Positions 1 to 9,500 are shown, counted from the stretch's first letter. The stretch: DNA of 62,227 bases from an uncultured Pelagibacteraceae bacterium (GCA_902559605.1 CACEIC010000001.1:105056-167282), one strand, 5' to 3'. Made by a program: numbers and translations. The notes: a model not told the origin generated them from the letters alone.

Positions 1-1
1 A

Positions 2-253
2 AAAAATTATGTAATTAAAACTATTGTAAAAGGTGATGAAAAAATTCCTGAAATTTCAGCCGCATCGATTATTGCTAAAGTTGAAAGAGATAAGCTAATG
101 AAAAAGATGTCTTTTTCTTTTAAAAAATACGGCTGGGATAATAATGCAGGTTATGGAACCAAGGATCATATTAAAGCTATTAAAAAATTTGGAGTGACTA
201 GATTTCATAGAAAAACCTTTCAACCAATACACAAGATATTGAGTCTTAAATAA
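2..253 (+). CDS. rnhB: Ribonuclease HII, C-terminal part (5' truncated by window edge)
   Basis: Frame 2 reads ...IPEISAASIIAKVERDKLM...YGWDNNAGYGTKDHIKAIKKFGVTRFHRKTFQPI.. stop at 251-253; the ASIIAKVxRD and GYGTxxH motifs are typical of RNase HII. Confidence 0.9.
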   Translation, partial: KNYVIKTIVKGDEKIPEISAASIIAKVERDKLMKKMSFSFKKYGWDNNAGYGTKDHIKAIKKFGVTRFHRKTFQPIHKILSLK

Positions 254-292
254 TAATCATAACAATTATCAATCAATAAATTCAATCACAGG

Positions 293-321
293 TTGACGTA
301 GACTCCTGACTGGAGTCTAAT
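293..321 (+). promoter_or_regulatory. Predicted ccrM promoter: TTGACG (293-298), 17-bp spacer, TCTAAT (316-321); spacer contains inverted repeat TAGACTCC-TGACT-GGAGTCTA (299-319) with two GANTC sites
   Basis: Direct sequence reading; near-consensus -35/-10 with 17-bp spacing just upstream of the ccrM ATG at 335. Confidence 0.65.
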
Positions 322-334
322 TCAAAAATATAAA

Positions 335-1408
335 ATGATCATTTCAGACATAAAAAATAAAATTATTAATGGAGATAGTATTAAGGAATTAAAAAAAATT
401 CCGGCTGAAAGTTTTGATCTGATATTTGCAGATCCACCTTACAACCTTCAACTGAAAAAAGAATTAAGTCGACCTGATAGATCTAAAGTCGATGCTGTAG
501 ACGATGCATGGGATAAATTTGATAGTTTTAAAAGTTATGATGAGTTTTCAGTTCAATGGCTTAAAGAATGTAAAAGAATTTTAAAAAAAAATGGATCTTT
601 ATGGGTCATAGGAAGTTATCATAATATTTTTAGAGTTGGTTCAAAAATGCAAGATTTAGGTTTTTGGATACTAAATGATGTGATTTGGAACAAAAAAAAC
701 CCTATGCCAAATTTTAGAGGAACACGTTTTACGAATGCGCACGAAACACTTATATGGGCATCAAAATGTGAAGGCTCAAAATATACTTTTAATTATCAAT
801 CACTTAAATGTTTAAACGATGATCTACAGATGAGATCTACATGGAATTTACCTATATGTAATGGAAAAGAAAGACTTAAAAATAATGGTAACAAAGTTCA
901 CTCAACACAAAAGCCAGAGTCTTTATTGCACAGAATTATATTAGCATCGTCTAATAAAGGCGATTTGGTATTGGACCCGTTTCTCGGTACGGGAACAACT
1001 GCTGTAGTTTCAAAAAAGTTAGGTAGAAATTATTTTGGTATAGAAAAAGAAAAAAACTATTTTGAAGCTGCAAGTAAAAGAATTAAAAATACAAAAATTA
1101 TAGAAGATGAATATTTAGATACTATAAAAAATAATAGATCCAAACCAAGAGTGCCATTTGGATCTTTGGTTGAATTAGGAATTATTAAACCTGGTACTGA
1201 AATTTTTGATCAAAAAAAACAAATCAATGCGAAAATTATGATTGACGGTAGTATAAAATATCGGAAATCAGAAGGATCAATTCATAAAGTTGCTGCACAA
1301 ATATTAGGTGCTGAGAGCTGTAACGGTTGGACTTTTTGGTATTATAAATCAGGTAATTCACTCAAACCAATTGATGATTTGAGGCAAAGACTAAGGCCAA
1401 CTACTTAA
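335..1408 (+). CDS. ccrM: Adenine-specific DNA methyltransferase, CcrM family (GANTC)
   Basis: DPPYNLQL catalytic motif, LDPFLGTGTTAV SAM motif, C-terminal CcrM-type domain (RPRVPFGSLVE-like, SIHKVAAQILGAESCNGWTFWY). Confidence 0.92.
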   Translation: MIISDIKNKIINGDSIKELKKIPAESFDLIFADPPYNLQLKKELSRPDRSKVDAVDDAWDKFDSFKSYDEFSVQWLKECKRILKKNGSLWVIGSYHNIFRVGSKMQDLGFWILNDVIWNKKNPMPNFRGTRFTNAHETLIWASKCEGSKYTFNYQSLKCLNDDLQMRSTWNLPICNGKERLKNNGNKVHSTQKPESLLHRIILASSNKGDLVLDPFLGTGTTAVVSKKLGRNYFGIEKEKNYFEAASKRIKNTKIIEDEYLDTIKNNRSKPRVPFGSLVELGIIKPGTEIFDQKKQINAKIMIDGSIKYRKSEGSIHKVAAQILGAESCNGWTFWYYKSGNSLKPIDDLRQRLRPTT

Positions 1409-2529
1409 TTTCTATAAATTTTTCCAAGATAACTCTCTAGAAATTTTTTATTTTTTGATAAAAATTTCAAAATAATATTTCTAATTAATATTATTATTGG
1501 ATTAGTTAAATGGAAGGCAAAATGGTTTAATTTTGATCTTTTATTTACTAGTAATATTTTACTTATCTTATCTTTATAAATACTATTTGAATTTGTAATA
1601 TTTTCTAAAATACCATTTGCTGTTTCAATACTTTGAGAAGCGCCTTGTGCAAAAGAAGGTGGAAAAGCAAATAAAGCATCACCACTCAAATAAGTATTTT
1701 GATATTTTAGTGTAGGTAATTCAGTGCTTACAAATACAGGAAAACACTTAATATTTGCTAAACTTTCGAAATTTATAATAGAATTTTGTGAAATAAAGTC
1801 TTTTAAAGATTTTATAAATGTTTCTGAATTAAGAATATTTTTATCTTCAATTTCTTTAGTAGTTAGTTTCTTTTTGATTATAGCAACGAAATTATATTCG
1901 AGTTTTTGATTTACAGGATAAGTTACATAGTGAAAATTTGACCCCATATAAACAGAAATATTATCTTTTTCATGTTGTTTTAAATTCGCCCTTAAAGCAA
2001 TATTCCCATTAAAAATTGGGTTTAAATGATTATTTGATATTTGAGATTTTAATTTTGAAAAAACACCGTCTGCAATTACTATATAATCGAAACTTTCATT
2101 CTTATTATTCCAAGAAATCTTTATTTTTTCATTATATTCGATATTTTGAATTTTGGCTTTAAATTGAATTTTTTCCTCAGGTATATTGCCAATTAAAAAC
2201 TTTATTAATGTTGATCTTTTAAGTGTTGTGTAGCGGTCATTTACATTATTGAATTGCTTTAAATCAATTTCACAAATCTTTTTAATATTATTAGCCTGGA
2301 AAAAATTAACTTTTGTTGGATAATAAACATCTGATGCTGAAATATTTTTAAATCCAATTTTATTCAACAAATTAATACTATTAACTGAAAGTTGAATACC
2401 ATAACCTTCATTTAAATTGAGGTAATCTTTTTTTTCAAATATTTTATAGTCTATTTCAGTATTTTTGTTTAATTCATTTGCAAGATACAAACCAGATATA
2501 CCAGCTCCAACAATTGCAACTTTTTTCAT
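1405..2529 (-). CDS. FAD-dependent monooxygenase (UbiH / salicylate hydroxylase-like)
   Basis: N-terminal GAGISGLYLANEL Rossmann motif; GDALFAFPPSFAQGASQSIE FAD motif. Confidence 0.8.
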   Translation of the reverse strand: MKKVAIVGAGISGLYLANELNKNTEIDYKIFEKKDYLNLNEGYGIQLSVNSINLLNKIGFKNISASDVYYPTKVNFFQANNIKKICEIDLKQFNNVNDRYTTLKRSTLIKFLIGNIPEEKIQFKAKIQNIEYNEKIKISWNNKNESFDYIVIADGVFSKLKSQISNNHLNPIFNGNIALRANLKQHEKDNISVYMGSNFHYVTYPVNQKLEYNFVAIIKKKLTTKEIEDKNILNSETFIKSLKDFISQNSIINFESLANIKCFPVFVSTELPTLKYQNTYLSGDALFAFPPSFAQGASQSIETANGILENITNSNSIYKDKISKILLVNKRSKLNHFAFHLTNPIIILIRNIILKFLSKNKKFLESYLGKIYRN

Positions 2530-3518
2530 TCAGATTTTGAGATGGTATAAAATATTTTTTTAGTAAATGATGGAATTATTTCTGAGCTTAATTTATCTTT
2601 TTTGATTAATATTTTATTTTTAATCTTTGGAGGTCTTTTTGAGTTATTTAACAAAATTTTCATTTCCATATTAGATAATTTTATATTAATTTTTTTATTA
2701 TTTGAATAATTATACTTACTTTCTCGAACTTCAGTCATAGGAAAAATTGGCATATTTTTCAAAAATTTAAATTTATCATTTTTGACTAATAAGTAGTTAT
2801 TATGTTTTTTGTAAATAGTCGCTTCGAAATATTTAGTTTTTATTTCTTTATTAAATTTGGTCAATTCAAAGTCATTTTTTTTTTGAGATATACAATTTTT
2901 ATTTAAAGGACATTCCTTACAACTTGGATTTTTTGGTTTGCATATTAAAGCACCTATCTCCATGATTGCTTGAGAGTAATCACTAGCGCGATCGGACAGT
3001 CCAAAAAAATTAATTTTTGTTTTTAAAAAATCTTTAGATATTTCATTCTGCTTTTTTAAATATAGAGTTCTTTTAAGAATTCTCTCTACATTTCCATCTA
3101 AAGGAATAGTTTTAAGGTTAAATGCTATAGACATTATTGCTTTGGATGTATATTCACCTACTCCTGGTAATTGTAACAACTTTTCATAGGATCTTGGCAA
3201 CTTACCATGGAAATCTCTAATAATTATAATTGCACTTTTTTTTAGATTTCTTGCTCTTGAATAATAACCAAGACCTTCCCAATGTTTCATTAAGATCTTT
3301 TCGTCGACATTTGCCAATGATTGAAAGGTTGGAATTTGTTTTACAAATTTTTTAAAATAAGGAATAACAGTTTTTACTTGAGTTTGCTGTAACATAAATT
3401 CACTAACAAACGTAAAATATTCTTTTTGCCTCTGAGAAACTTTTTTTCTCCAAGGTAAAATTCTTTTATTATTATCGTACCAAAGTAGAATTTTATTTGG
3501 TATGTTTTTACTATTCAT
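2526..3518 (-). CDS. mutY: A/G-specific adenine glycosylase MutY (start moved to MNSKNIPN..)
   Basis: LPWR.., EFMLQQTQVKTVIPYF, LPGVGEYTSKAI HhH-GPD, and C-x6-CxxC-x5-C iron-sulfur loop. Confidence 0.92.
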   Translation of the reverse strand: MNSKNIPNKILLWYDNNKRILPWRKKVSQRQKEYFTFVSEFMLQQTQVKTVIPYFKKFVKQIPTFQSLANVDEKILMKHWEGLGYYSRARNLKKSAIIIIRDFHGKLPRSYEKLLQLPGVGEYTSKAIMSIAFNLKTIPLDGNVERILKRTLYLKKQNEISKDFLKTKINFFGLSDRASDYSQAIMEIGALICKPKNPSCKECPLNKNCISQKKNDFELTKFNKEIKTKYFEATIYKKHNNYLLVKNDKFKFLKNMPIFPMTEVRESKYNYSNNKKINIKLSNMEMKILLNNSKRPPKIKNKILIKKDKLSSEIIPSFTKKIFYTISKSE

Positions 3519-4001
3519 ATGAGTCAAAAATATAATACTAAGCAGAGATATAACTCCATTCAAGGTTTAAGATCTTTTAAAGATACTTTACCCACAGAAG
3601 CAAAAAGAATAATTAGTAAAAAAGGTAAAATTTATAATGAAACTTTAGATAATTGGAAATATTTAGTAGGTAAAGATTTATTTAAAGTAAGCTTTCCTAA
3701 GTCATATAAAAGTTCAAACAAGTTATCGGGCAGTCGTTTAAATATTTTAGTAAAGAGGGGAAATGAAGTTGACGTTGAGTATTCTAAAAAAGAAATAATA
3801 AAAAAAATTAATGTTTTTTTTGGCTATCATGTTTTAGATGACATTAAATTGAATACATTTGATGGAAAAATTGAAGAAAGCCATAAAAATACCGCTATTA
3901 ATGCGACAAAAAATAAACATATAAAGAGCATAAATAATATTAAAAATGACAAAATAAAAAACTCACTGTTAGAGCTAAGTAAACATTTTAAAATAAAATG
4001 A
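3519..4001 (+). CDS. DUF721 / DciA-like protein
   Basis: WKYLVGKDL..VSFPK pattern typical of DUF721; location next to mutY/dsbA/smc as in other alphaproteobacteria. Confidence 0.65.
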   Translation: MSQKYNTKQRYNSIQGLRSFKDTLPTEAKRIISKKGKIYNETLDNWKYLVGKDLFKVSFPKSYKSSNKLSGSRLNILVKRGNEVDVEYSKKEIIKKINVFFGYHVLDDIKLNTFDGKIEESHKNTAINATKNKHIKSINNIKNDKIKNSLLELSKHFKIK

Positions 4002-4573
4002 AAAAAATAATTCTTGTCTCAATTTTAATTTTTTTTAATTTCATTAATGCTAATTCTGAAGTTAAACCAATTTTAGTAGGGAATGCAGACTCAAAAGTTA
4101 AGTTGATGGTTTTTGAATCTTTAACTTGCAGTTTTTGTGCAAATTTTCATAAAAATATTTATCCTAAACTAAAAGAGGATTTTATTGATAAAGGATTGAT
4201 CTCAATAGAATTTAAAAGCTTCCCATTAGATATCATTGCATTTAATGCAACTAAATTAGCGCATTGTAGAAATGATGGTGAGCATGAAATTTTGCATCAC
4301 CTTTATTTAAATCAAGACAAGTGGATCAAGGGAAAAAATGAATTAGAAGCAAATCAAGCAATGAAAAAATTTATTGATAATACTGAATATAATCTTGATT
4401 TTGATAAGTGCTTGGCTGATAAAAAAATAGAGGATCACATTTTAGAAGACCGAATCGAAGGTGTTAAAAAGTATAAAGTGAATGCTACTCCTACAGTCAT
4501 AATTAACGGAAAAAAGTTTGAAAATCACTCAAACTATAAAAAATTAAAAAAATACATTGAAAAACTGATATAA
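3998..4573 (+). CDS. DsbA-family thioredoxin-like periplasmic protein
   Basis: Signal peptide; ESLTCSFCANFHKNIYP (CxxC-type site), VNATPTVIINGK. Confidence 0.85.
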   Translation: MKKIILVSILIFFNFINANSEVKPILVGNADSKVKLMVFESLTCSFCANFHKNIYPKLKEDFIDKGLISIEFKSFPLDIIAFNATKLAHCRNDGEHEILHHLYLNQDKWIKGKNELEANQAMKKFIDNTEYNLDFDKCLADKKIEDHILEDRIEGVKKYKVNATPTVIINGKKFENHSNYKKLKKYIEKLI

Positions 4574-4581
4574 GTCAGTGA

Positions 4582-7155
4582 ATGGAATTTAAAAAAATCC
4601 AACTAAATGGATTTAAGTCTTTTGCTGAAAAAACAAATTTCCTGATTGAAGAAGGTTTAACTGGGATAGTTGGCCCAAACGGTTGTGGCAAATCAAATAT
4701 AGTGGAATCTTTGCGATGGTGTATGGGTGAGACATCGGCAAAAAGTATGAGAGGTTCAGGAATGGAAGACGTTATATTTTCTGGAACTTCAAACAAACCA
4801 TCAAAAAATATTGCAGAGGTTTTAGTGAACTTATCAAATGACAACAAAGATGGTCCTCTACAATATAATGAGCTTGATGAAATTGAAATAAGAAGAAAAA
4901 TAGAAAAAGATAAAGGCTCAAAATTTTATATAAATGGGAAAGAAGTTAGAGCTAAAGATGCTCAAATGTTTTTTGCAGATTTATCAACAGGTGCTCATTC
5001 ACCTTCGATTATTAGTCAAGGTAGAATTGGAGCATTGGTCACGGCAAAACCTTCTGATCGAAGAGCTATTTTAGAAGAAGCGGCTGGTATAGCGGGTTTA
5101 CATGTTAGAAGACACGAAGCAGAATTACGATTAGGAGCGGCAGAAAATAATTTAAAAAGGGCAGATGAATTAAGAAGACAACAGGAAAGACAATTAGCAA
5201 ATTTGCAAAAGCAAGCTGAAGAGGCTGCAAAATACAAATCTATTTCAGAAGAAATAAAAAAAGTTGAGGCAGGTTTATATTATTTACGTCTTTTAGAAAT
5301 TGATAATGAAATTAAAGTAGAGAATGAGATCAACAATGAGGCTGATGATCAAGTTAAGTCCTTCAATGAAAAATTAGAGGATTTAAGCATGAAAATTATT
5401 GAAAAGAATAAAAATGTAAATCCTATAAGAGAAAAAAATCAAGAAAACTTGTCAAAAATTCAGAGATTAAATCTAGAGTTAAAAAGTTTAGATGAGGAAA
5501 AAGACAGAGTTAACGATGAAATACAATCAATTAGAAAGGCTTTAGGTGTAATTGATGACGATATTGTTAGAGAAAAAAGCATAATCATTGATGCAAACTC
5601 TAATGAAAAAAGACTTAGAGAAGAAAAAGAAAATTTAATAACAGTCGATTCAAAATATTATGAAACTGAAAAATTGTCAGGTTTAGATTTGGTAAATGCA
5701 AAAGGGAAATTAAAAGATGAGCAAGATAAGTTAGAGAGAATACTAGAAAATCTAAACCTTGATACTCTAAAAAAGAATTCAGAAACTATTGATTTAGCAA
5801 GCGAGCAGTTAGATAAAGCAAAAGAAATGCTCTCAGAGAATAATATCAATGGTGCAACTAATTTAATAGATGAATGCAAAATAAATCTTTCGTTTTTAAA
5901 AATGAAAATTAATGAAATGCATGATGACGATTTAGCGATAACAGTAACTAAGAAAAACGAAGAAATCAAAAGTCTACAGGAAGAATATGCTGAAGCGTTT
6001 AGTACAAATCAAAATATTAAAAAAGAATCAATCAAGAGAAGTGAAAGAATTAAAATAATTGATCAAGAAATAGAAAGTTGGAAAAACTTATTAGTAAATT
6101 CTGAAAAAATGGTTAATGAATTAAATAGTAGAAAAGATACTCAACAAAAAAAATTAGATGACCTAGAAAAACAACCTCAAACGCAAGCTGAAAGAAAAGG
6201 GCAAATATCAGAAAATTTAAGAATTTCTGAAAAAGAAAAAAGTGATAATGAAATATTAATAGATGAACTAGATAAAGAGATTAACGAATTAAGAAGCAAT
6301 CTGAATACAACAAAGGAAGAGTCTATTGAAATAAGAGAGCGAAAAGCAAGCTCTGGAGCAACAATCGATGGTTTGAATAAAAGAAGAAATGATTTACTAG
6401 AAAGAGTATCAACAGAACTTAATTTAAAAGAAGAAGAGATACTAAATTTTTCAAATTTAAAAGATGCATCTGAATATCCAGATACAGTAACACAAGAGGA
6501 ATTACTTGATGAAAGAAAAAGGGAAAGAGAAAAATTAGGCTCTGTCAACTTAAGAGCAGATGAAGAAACTTCAAAATATGAAGATGAAATTAAAAAAATG
6601 GAAAAAGATAGACAAGATTTAGTAACTGCAATTATAAAATTAAAAGAAAGTATTAATGAACTAAATCAGAAAGGTAGGGAAAGACTTCTAGATGCTTTTG
6701 AAAAAGTGAATAGAAAGTTCAATGAAGTTTATACCAAACTATTTAATGGAGGTAGTGCAAAACTAGAGCTAGTAGACTCTGATGATCCTTTAGATGCAGG
6801 ATTAGAAATGTTGGTAAGTCCACCAGGAAAAAGATTACAATCAATAACTTTACTATCTGGAGGTGAACAGGCCCTGACTGCTTTATCATTAATCTTTGCA
6901 GTGTTTCTTACTAATCCAGCTCCAATATGTGTTCTCGATGAAGTAGACGCACCTCTCGATGATGCGAATGTAACAAGATTTTGCAATCTTTTGACGGAAC
7001 TAACTAAAATCACATCTACAAGATTTATTATTGTAACTCACCACGCTTTAACCATGTCTAAAATGGACAGACTATATGGTGTAACAATGCCAGAAAAAGG
7101 AATTAGCCAACTAGTTGCTGTAGATCTTCAAAAAGCAGAGAGTATGGTTGCTTAA
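4582..7155 (+). CDS. smc: SMC-family chromosome segregation ATPase, short (857 aa), no recognisable hinge
   Basis: Walker A GPNGCGKSNIVESLRWCMGE; signature LLSGGEQALTALSLIFAVF; Walker B ICVLDEVDAPLDDANVTRF. Confidence 0.93.
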   Translation: MEFKKIQLNGFKSFAEKTNFLIEEGLTGIVGPNGCGKSNIVESLRWCMGETSAKSMRGSGMEDVIFSGTSNKPSKNIAEVLVNLSNDNKDGPLQYNELDEIEIRRKIEKDKGSKFYINGKEVRAKDAQMFFADLSTGAHSPSIISQGRIGALVTAKPSDRRAILEEAAGIAGLHVRRHEAELRLGAAENNLKRADELRRQQERQLANLQKQAEEAAKYKSISEEIKKVEAGLYYLRLLEIDNEIKVENEINNEADDQVKSFNEKLEDLSMKIIEKNKNVNPIREKNQENLSKIQRLNLELKSLDEEKDRVNDEIQSIRKALGVIDDDIVREKSIIIDANSNEKRLREEKENLITVDSKYYETEKLSGLDLVNAKGKLKDEQDKLERILENLNLDTLKKNSETIDLASEQLDKAKEMLSENNINGATNLIDECKINLSFLKMKINEMHDDDLAITVTKKNEEIKSLQEEYAEAFSTNQNIKKESIKRSERIKIIDQEIESWKNLLVNSEKMVNELNSRKDTQQKKLDDLEKQPQTQAERKGQISENLRISEKEKSDNEILIDELDKEINELRSNLNTTKEESIEIRERKASSGATIDGLNKRRNDLLERVSTELNLKEEEILNFSNLKDASEYPDTVTQEELLDERKREREKLGSVNLRADEETSKYEDEIKKMEKDRQDLVTAIIKLKESINELNQKGRERLLDAFEKVNRKFNEVYTKLFNGGSAKLELVDSDDPLDAGLEMLVSPPGKRLQSITLLSGGEQALTALSLIFAVFLTNPAPICVLDEVDAPLDDANVTRFCNLLTELTKITSTRFIIVTHHALTMSKMDRLYGVTMPEKGISQLVAVDLQKAESMVA

Positions 7156-7157
7156 TA

Positions 7158-7433
7158 ATGGATGAAGACCAGTTTAAAACTCGCCTAAAAATTGCAAAAA
7201 ATAAAACCGATAAAGACAAAAAATCTGAAGAGGGAAATAAAGGCTCAAGTATGGGATCAGCCTTCAAAATGAGCACGGAATTGGTATCTGCAGTGGCTGT
7301 TGGGACAATTATTGGGTTTATTTTAGACAATTGGTTTGGTACTAAACCTTGGTTAATTTTAATATTTTTTTTTATTGGTGTAGTAGCTGGAATTATGAAC
7401 GTTATTAGATCAGCAAAAAAAATGCAAAAATAG
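7158..7433 (+). CDS. atpI: ATP synthase protein I
   Basis: Small two-TM AtpI-like protein (VGTIIGFILDNWFGTKPWLILIFFFIGVVAGIMNV) at start of F0 operon. Confidence 0.88.
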   Translation: MDEDQFKTRLKIAKNKTDKDKKSEEGNKGSSMGSAFKMSTELVSAVAVGTIIGFILDNWFGTKPWLILIFFFIGVVAGIMNVIRSAKKMQK

Positions 7434-7440
7434 TAGGCAA

Positions 7441-8172
7441 ATGGCAGCAAATCCAATGTACCAATTCAACGTTTACCGAATTGGTCCAGAAATTAAAATA
7501 AATAACATAGACATTTCATTCACAAACGCGAGTTTGTTTATGGTCATAAGTTCACTAGCAATATTAATTATTTTTAATTTAGGTACGAAGAGATCTATCA
7601 TACCAAATAAAATTCAATTACTTGCGGAACTCAGTTACTCTTTTATTTCAAAAATGATAAGTGATACAGCTGGATCAAAAGCTAAGCCTTACTTTTCTTT
7701 CATATTTTCTTTATTCATGTTTGTTTTGTTTTGTAACATGTTTGGGATGATACCATACTCTTTTACTGTCACTAGCCACATCATTGTAACTTTTGTATTA
7801 GCGGCATTTATATTTGTAGGAGTAACAATAATTGGATTTATTAAACATGGACTTGGATATCTAAAACTTTTTGTACCAAGTGGAGTTCCAATGGTTTTAT
7901 TGCCATTAATAGTTGTTATAGAAATAATTTCATACTTAAGTAGACCAATTAGTTTATCAGTTAGATTGTTTGCAAATATGATGGCAGGCCATACGATGAT
8001 GAAAGTTTTTGGAGGTTTCGTAGTTAGCTTAGGAATTGTTGGGGGCTGGCTACCACTAGGTTTTTCAGTTGCATTAACAGGTTTGGAGATATTAGTTGCT
8101 TTTCTTCAAGCATATGTATTTGCAATTTTAACATGTATCTATTTGAATGATGCATTAAATTTACACCATTAA
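7441..8172 (+). CDS. atpB: ATP synthase F0 subunit a
   Basis: SLSVRLFANMMAGHTMMKV and C-terminal LEILVAFLQAYVFAILTCIYLNDALNLHH. Confidence 0.95.
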   Translation: MAANPMYQFNVYRIGPEIKINNIDISFTNASLFMVISSLAILIIFNLGTKRSIIPNKIQLLAELSYSFISKMISDTAGSKAKPYFSFIFSLFMFVLFCNMFGMIPYSFTVTSHIIVTFVLAAFIFVGVTIIGFIKHGLGYLKLFVPSGVPMVLLPLIVVIEIISYLSRPISLSVRLFANMMAGHTMMKVFGGFVVSLGIVGGWLPLGFSVALTGLEILVAFLQAYVFAILTCIYLNDALNLHH

Positions 8173-8191
8173 TTAACATAAGGAGGATATA

Positions 8192-8419
8192 ATGGAATTA
8201 GAAGCAGCAAAAATGATAGGAGCAGGATTAGCAGCAATTGCGCTTGCAGGTGCAGGAGTTGGAATTGGGATAATTTTTGGAAATTATCTTTCAGGTGCAA
8301 TGAGAAATCCATCCGCAGCTCAAAAGCAGTTTCCAAACTTGTTATTAGGCTTTGCATTAGCGGAAGCGACTGGTTTATTTGGATTAGTTGTTGCATTAAT
8401 TATTCTTTTCGCGTTTTAA
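8192..8419 (+). CDS. atpE: ATP synthase F0 subunit c
   Basis: 75-aa two-TM proteolipid; GAGVGIGIIFGNYLSGAMRNPSA; FALAEATGLFGLVVALIILFAF. Confidence 0.95.
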   Translation: MELEAAKMIGAGLAAIALAGAGVGIGIIFGNYLSGAMRNPSAAQKQFPNLLLGFALAEATGLFGLVVALIILFAF

Positions 8420-8422
8420 TTA

Positions 8423-9013
8423 ATGTTGAAAAAGATAATTTTTCAATTTCTAGCTTTAAGTCTTATCTTTACTTATAGCGCTCAAAGCGCTGAAAGTGGA
8501 GGTATGCCCCAGCTTAATCCCGAGTTTTGGATATCTCAAATTTTTTGGTTAGTACTTACTTTCGGATTATTGTTTATAATTTTATCTAAGTTCATACTAC
8601 CAAAGATTAGCAACAATCTTGAAACCAGAAAATCACAAATCTTAGAGAATATCGAAACTGCAGACAAGCAACGGGAAGAAACTGAAAAAAAAGTTAAAGA
8701 ATTTGATAAAATTATCAATGATACAAAAGTCGAAGCAAAAAACTTCTTTAATGGTGAAAGACAAAAAGTTTTAGACGATATAAACAATAAAAGATTATCT
8801 TTAGAAAAGGATATCGAAAAAGAAATAATAAAAGCTGAAGAAGAAATAGACCAATTAAAAAAAACTTCTCAAGAGAAAATTACTAAAATTGCAATTGAGA
8901 CATCCTCCGATCTAGTTAAACAATTAATTGGTGAAGACATAAATAAAAGTAGTCTTTCAGCCATAGTTGAAGATCTTTCTAAAAAAGAAGTGGAAAAACA
9001 TAATGGCATTTGA
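8423..9013 (+). CDS. atpG: ATP synthase F0 subunit b'
   Basis: N-terminal TM plus coiled coil between atpE and second b subunit; MPQLNPEFWISQIFWLVLTF. Confidence 0.85.
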   Translation: MLKKIIFQFLALSLIFTYSAQSAESGGMPQLNPEFWISQIFWLVLTFGLLFIILSKFILPKISNNLETRKSQILENIETADKQREETEKKVKEFDKIINDTKVEAKNFFNGERQKVLDDINNKRLSLEKDIEKEIIKAEEEIDQLKKTSQEKITKIAIETSSDLVKQLIGEDINKSSLSAIVEDLSKKEVEKHNGI

Positions 9014-9500
9014 TGCAACATTTTGGGTAGCAGTTTCTTTTGTAATATTTTTTGGAGCGCTAATTTATTTAAAAGTTCCACAAAATGTTAATAATTTATT
9101 GAGCAAAATGATTACTGATATCAAAAATGAAATTGATGAAAGTGAAAAACTCCGAGCTGAATCTAAAAGACTATTAGATGAGGCGCAAAAGAAGCTAGAT
9201 ACTGCAAAAATTGAGAGTGAAAAGATTATGCAGCAGTCAAAAGATGAAACTGAAAGATTTGTAATTGAAATGAATGACAAATTTCATAAATCAGCTGAAC
9301 TCAAGAAAAGTCTGGCAGAAACCAAAATCTCGCAAATGAAAGATAATGCCATTAAAGAAATTAAAGATACATCAATTAACATTGCTGTAGAATCTGTGAA
9401 AAAAATTATTACAACATCTGTCGATAAGTCTAAACTTGACAATTTGTTCAATAAAAATCTTGAAGAAACAAAGACAGAATTAAAGAAAATAAGTTCTTAA
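9003..9500 (+). CDS. atpF: ATP synthase F0 subunit b (start at MAFDATFWVAV)
   Basis: FWVAVSFVIFFGALIYLKVP TM followed by coiled coil; overlaps atpF' stop. Confidence 0.88.
   Translation: MAFDATFWVAVSFVIFFGALIYLKVPQNVNNLLSKMITDIKNEIDESEKLRAESKRLLDEAQKKLDTAKIESEKIMQQSKDETERFVIEMNDKFHKSAELKKSLAETKISQMKDNAIKEIKDTSINIAVESVKKIITTSVDKSKLDNLFNKNLEETKTELKKISS

Noticed and set aside
1724-1909. 61-aa plus-strand ORF inside the FAD monooxygenase gene
   Set aside because: Antisense to a well-supported CDS; hydrophobic frame expected by chance in AT-rich sequence
5016-5237. Antisense ORFs within smc (also 5658-5969, 6177-6548, 6729-7013)
   Set aside because: Ser/Phe/Leu-rich shadows of the E/K-rich coiled-coil coding strand; no start context or homology
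7103-7456. 117-aa minus-strand ORF over smc end and atpI
   Set aside because: Fully antisense to atpI, which is well supported by operon context
8169-8396. 75-aa minus-strand ORF over atpE
   Set aside because: Antisense to atpE; Leu/Gln-rich shadow frame
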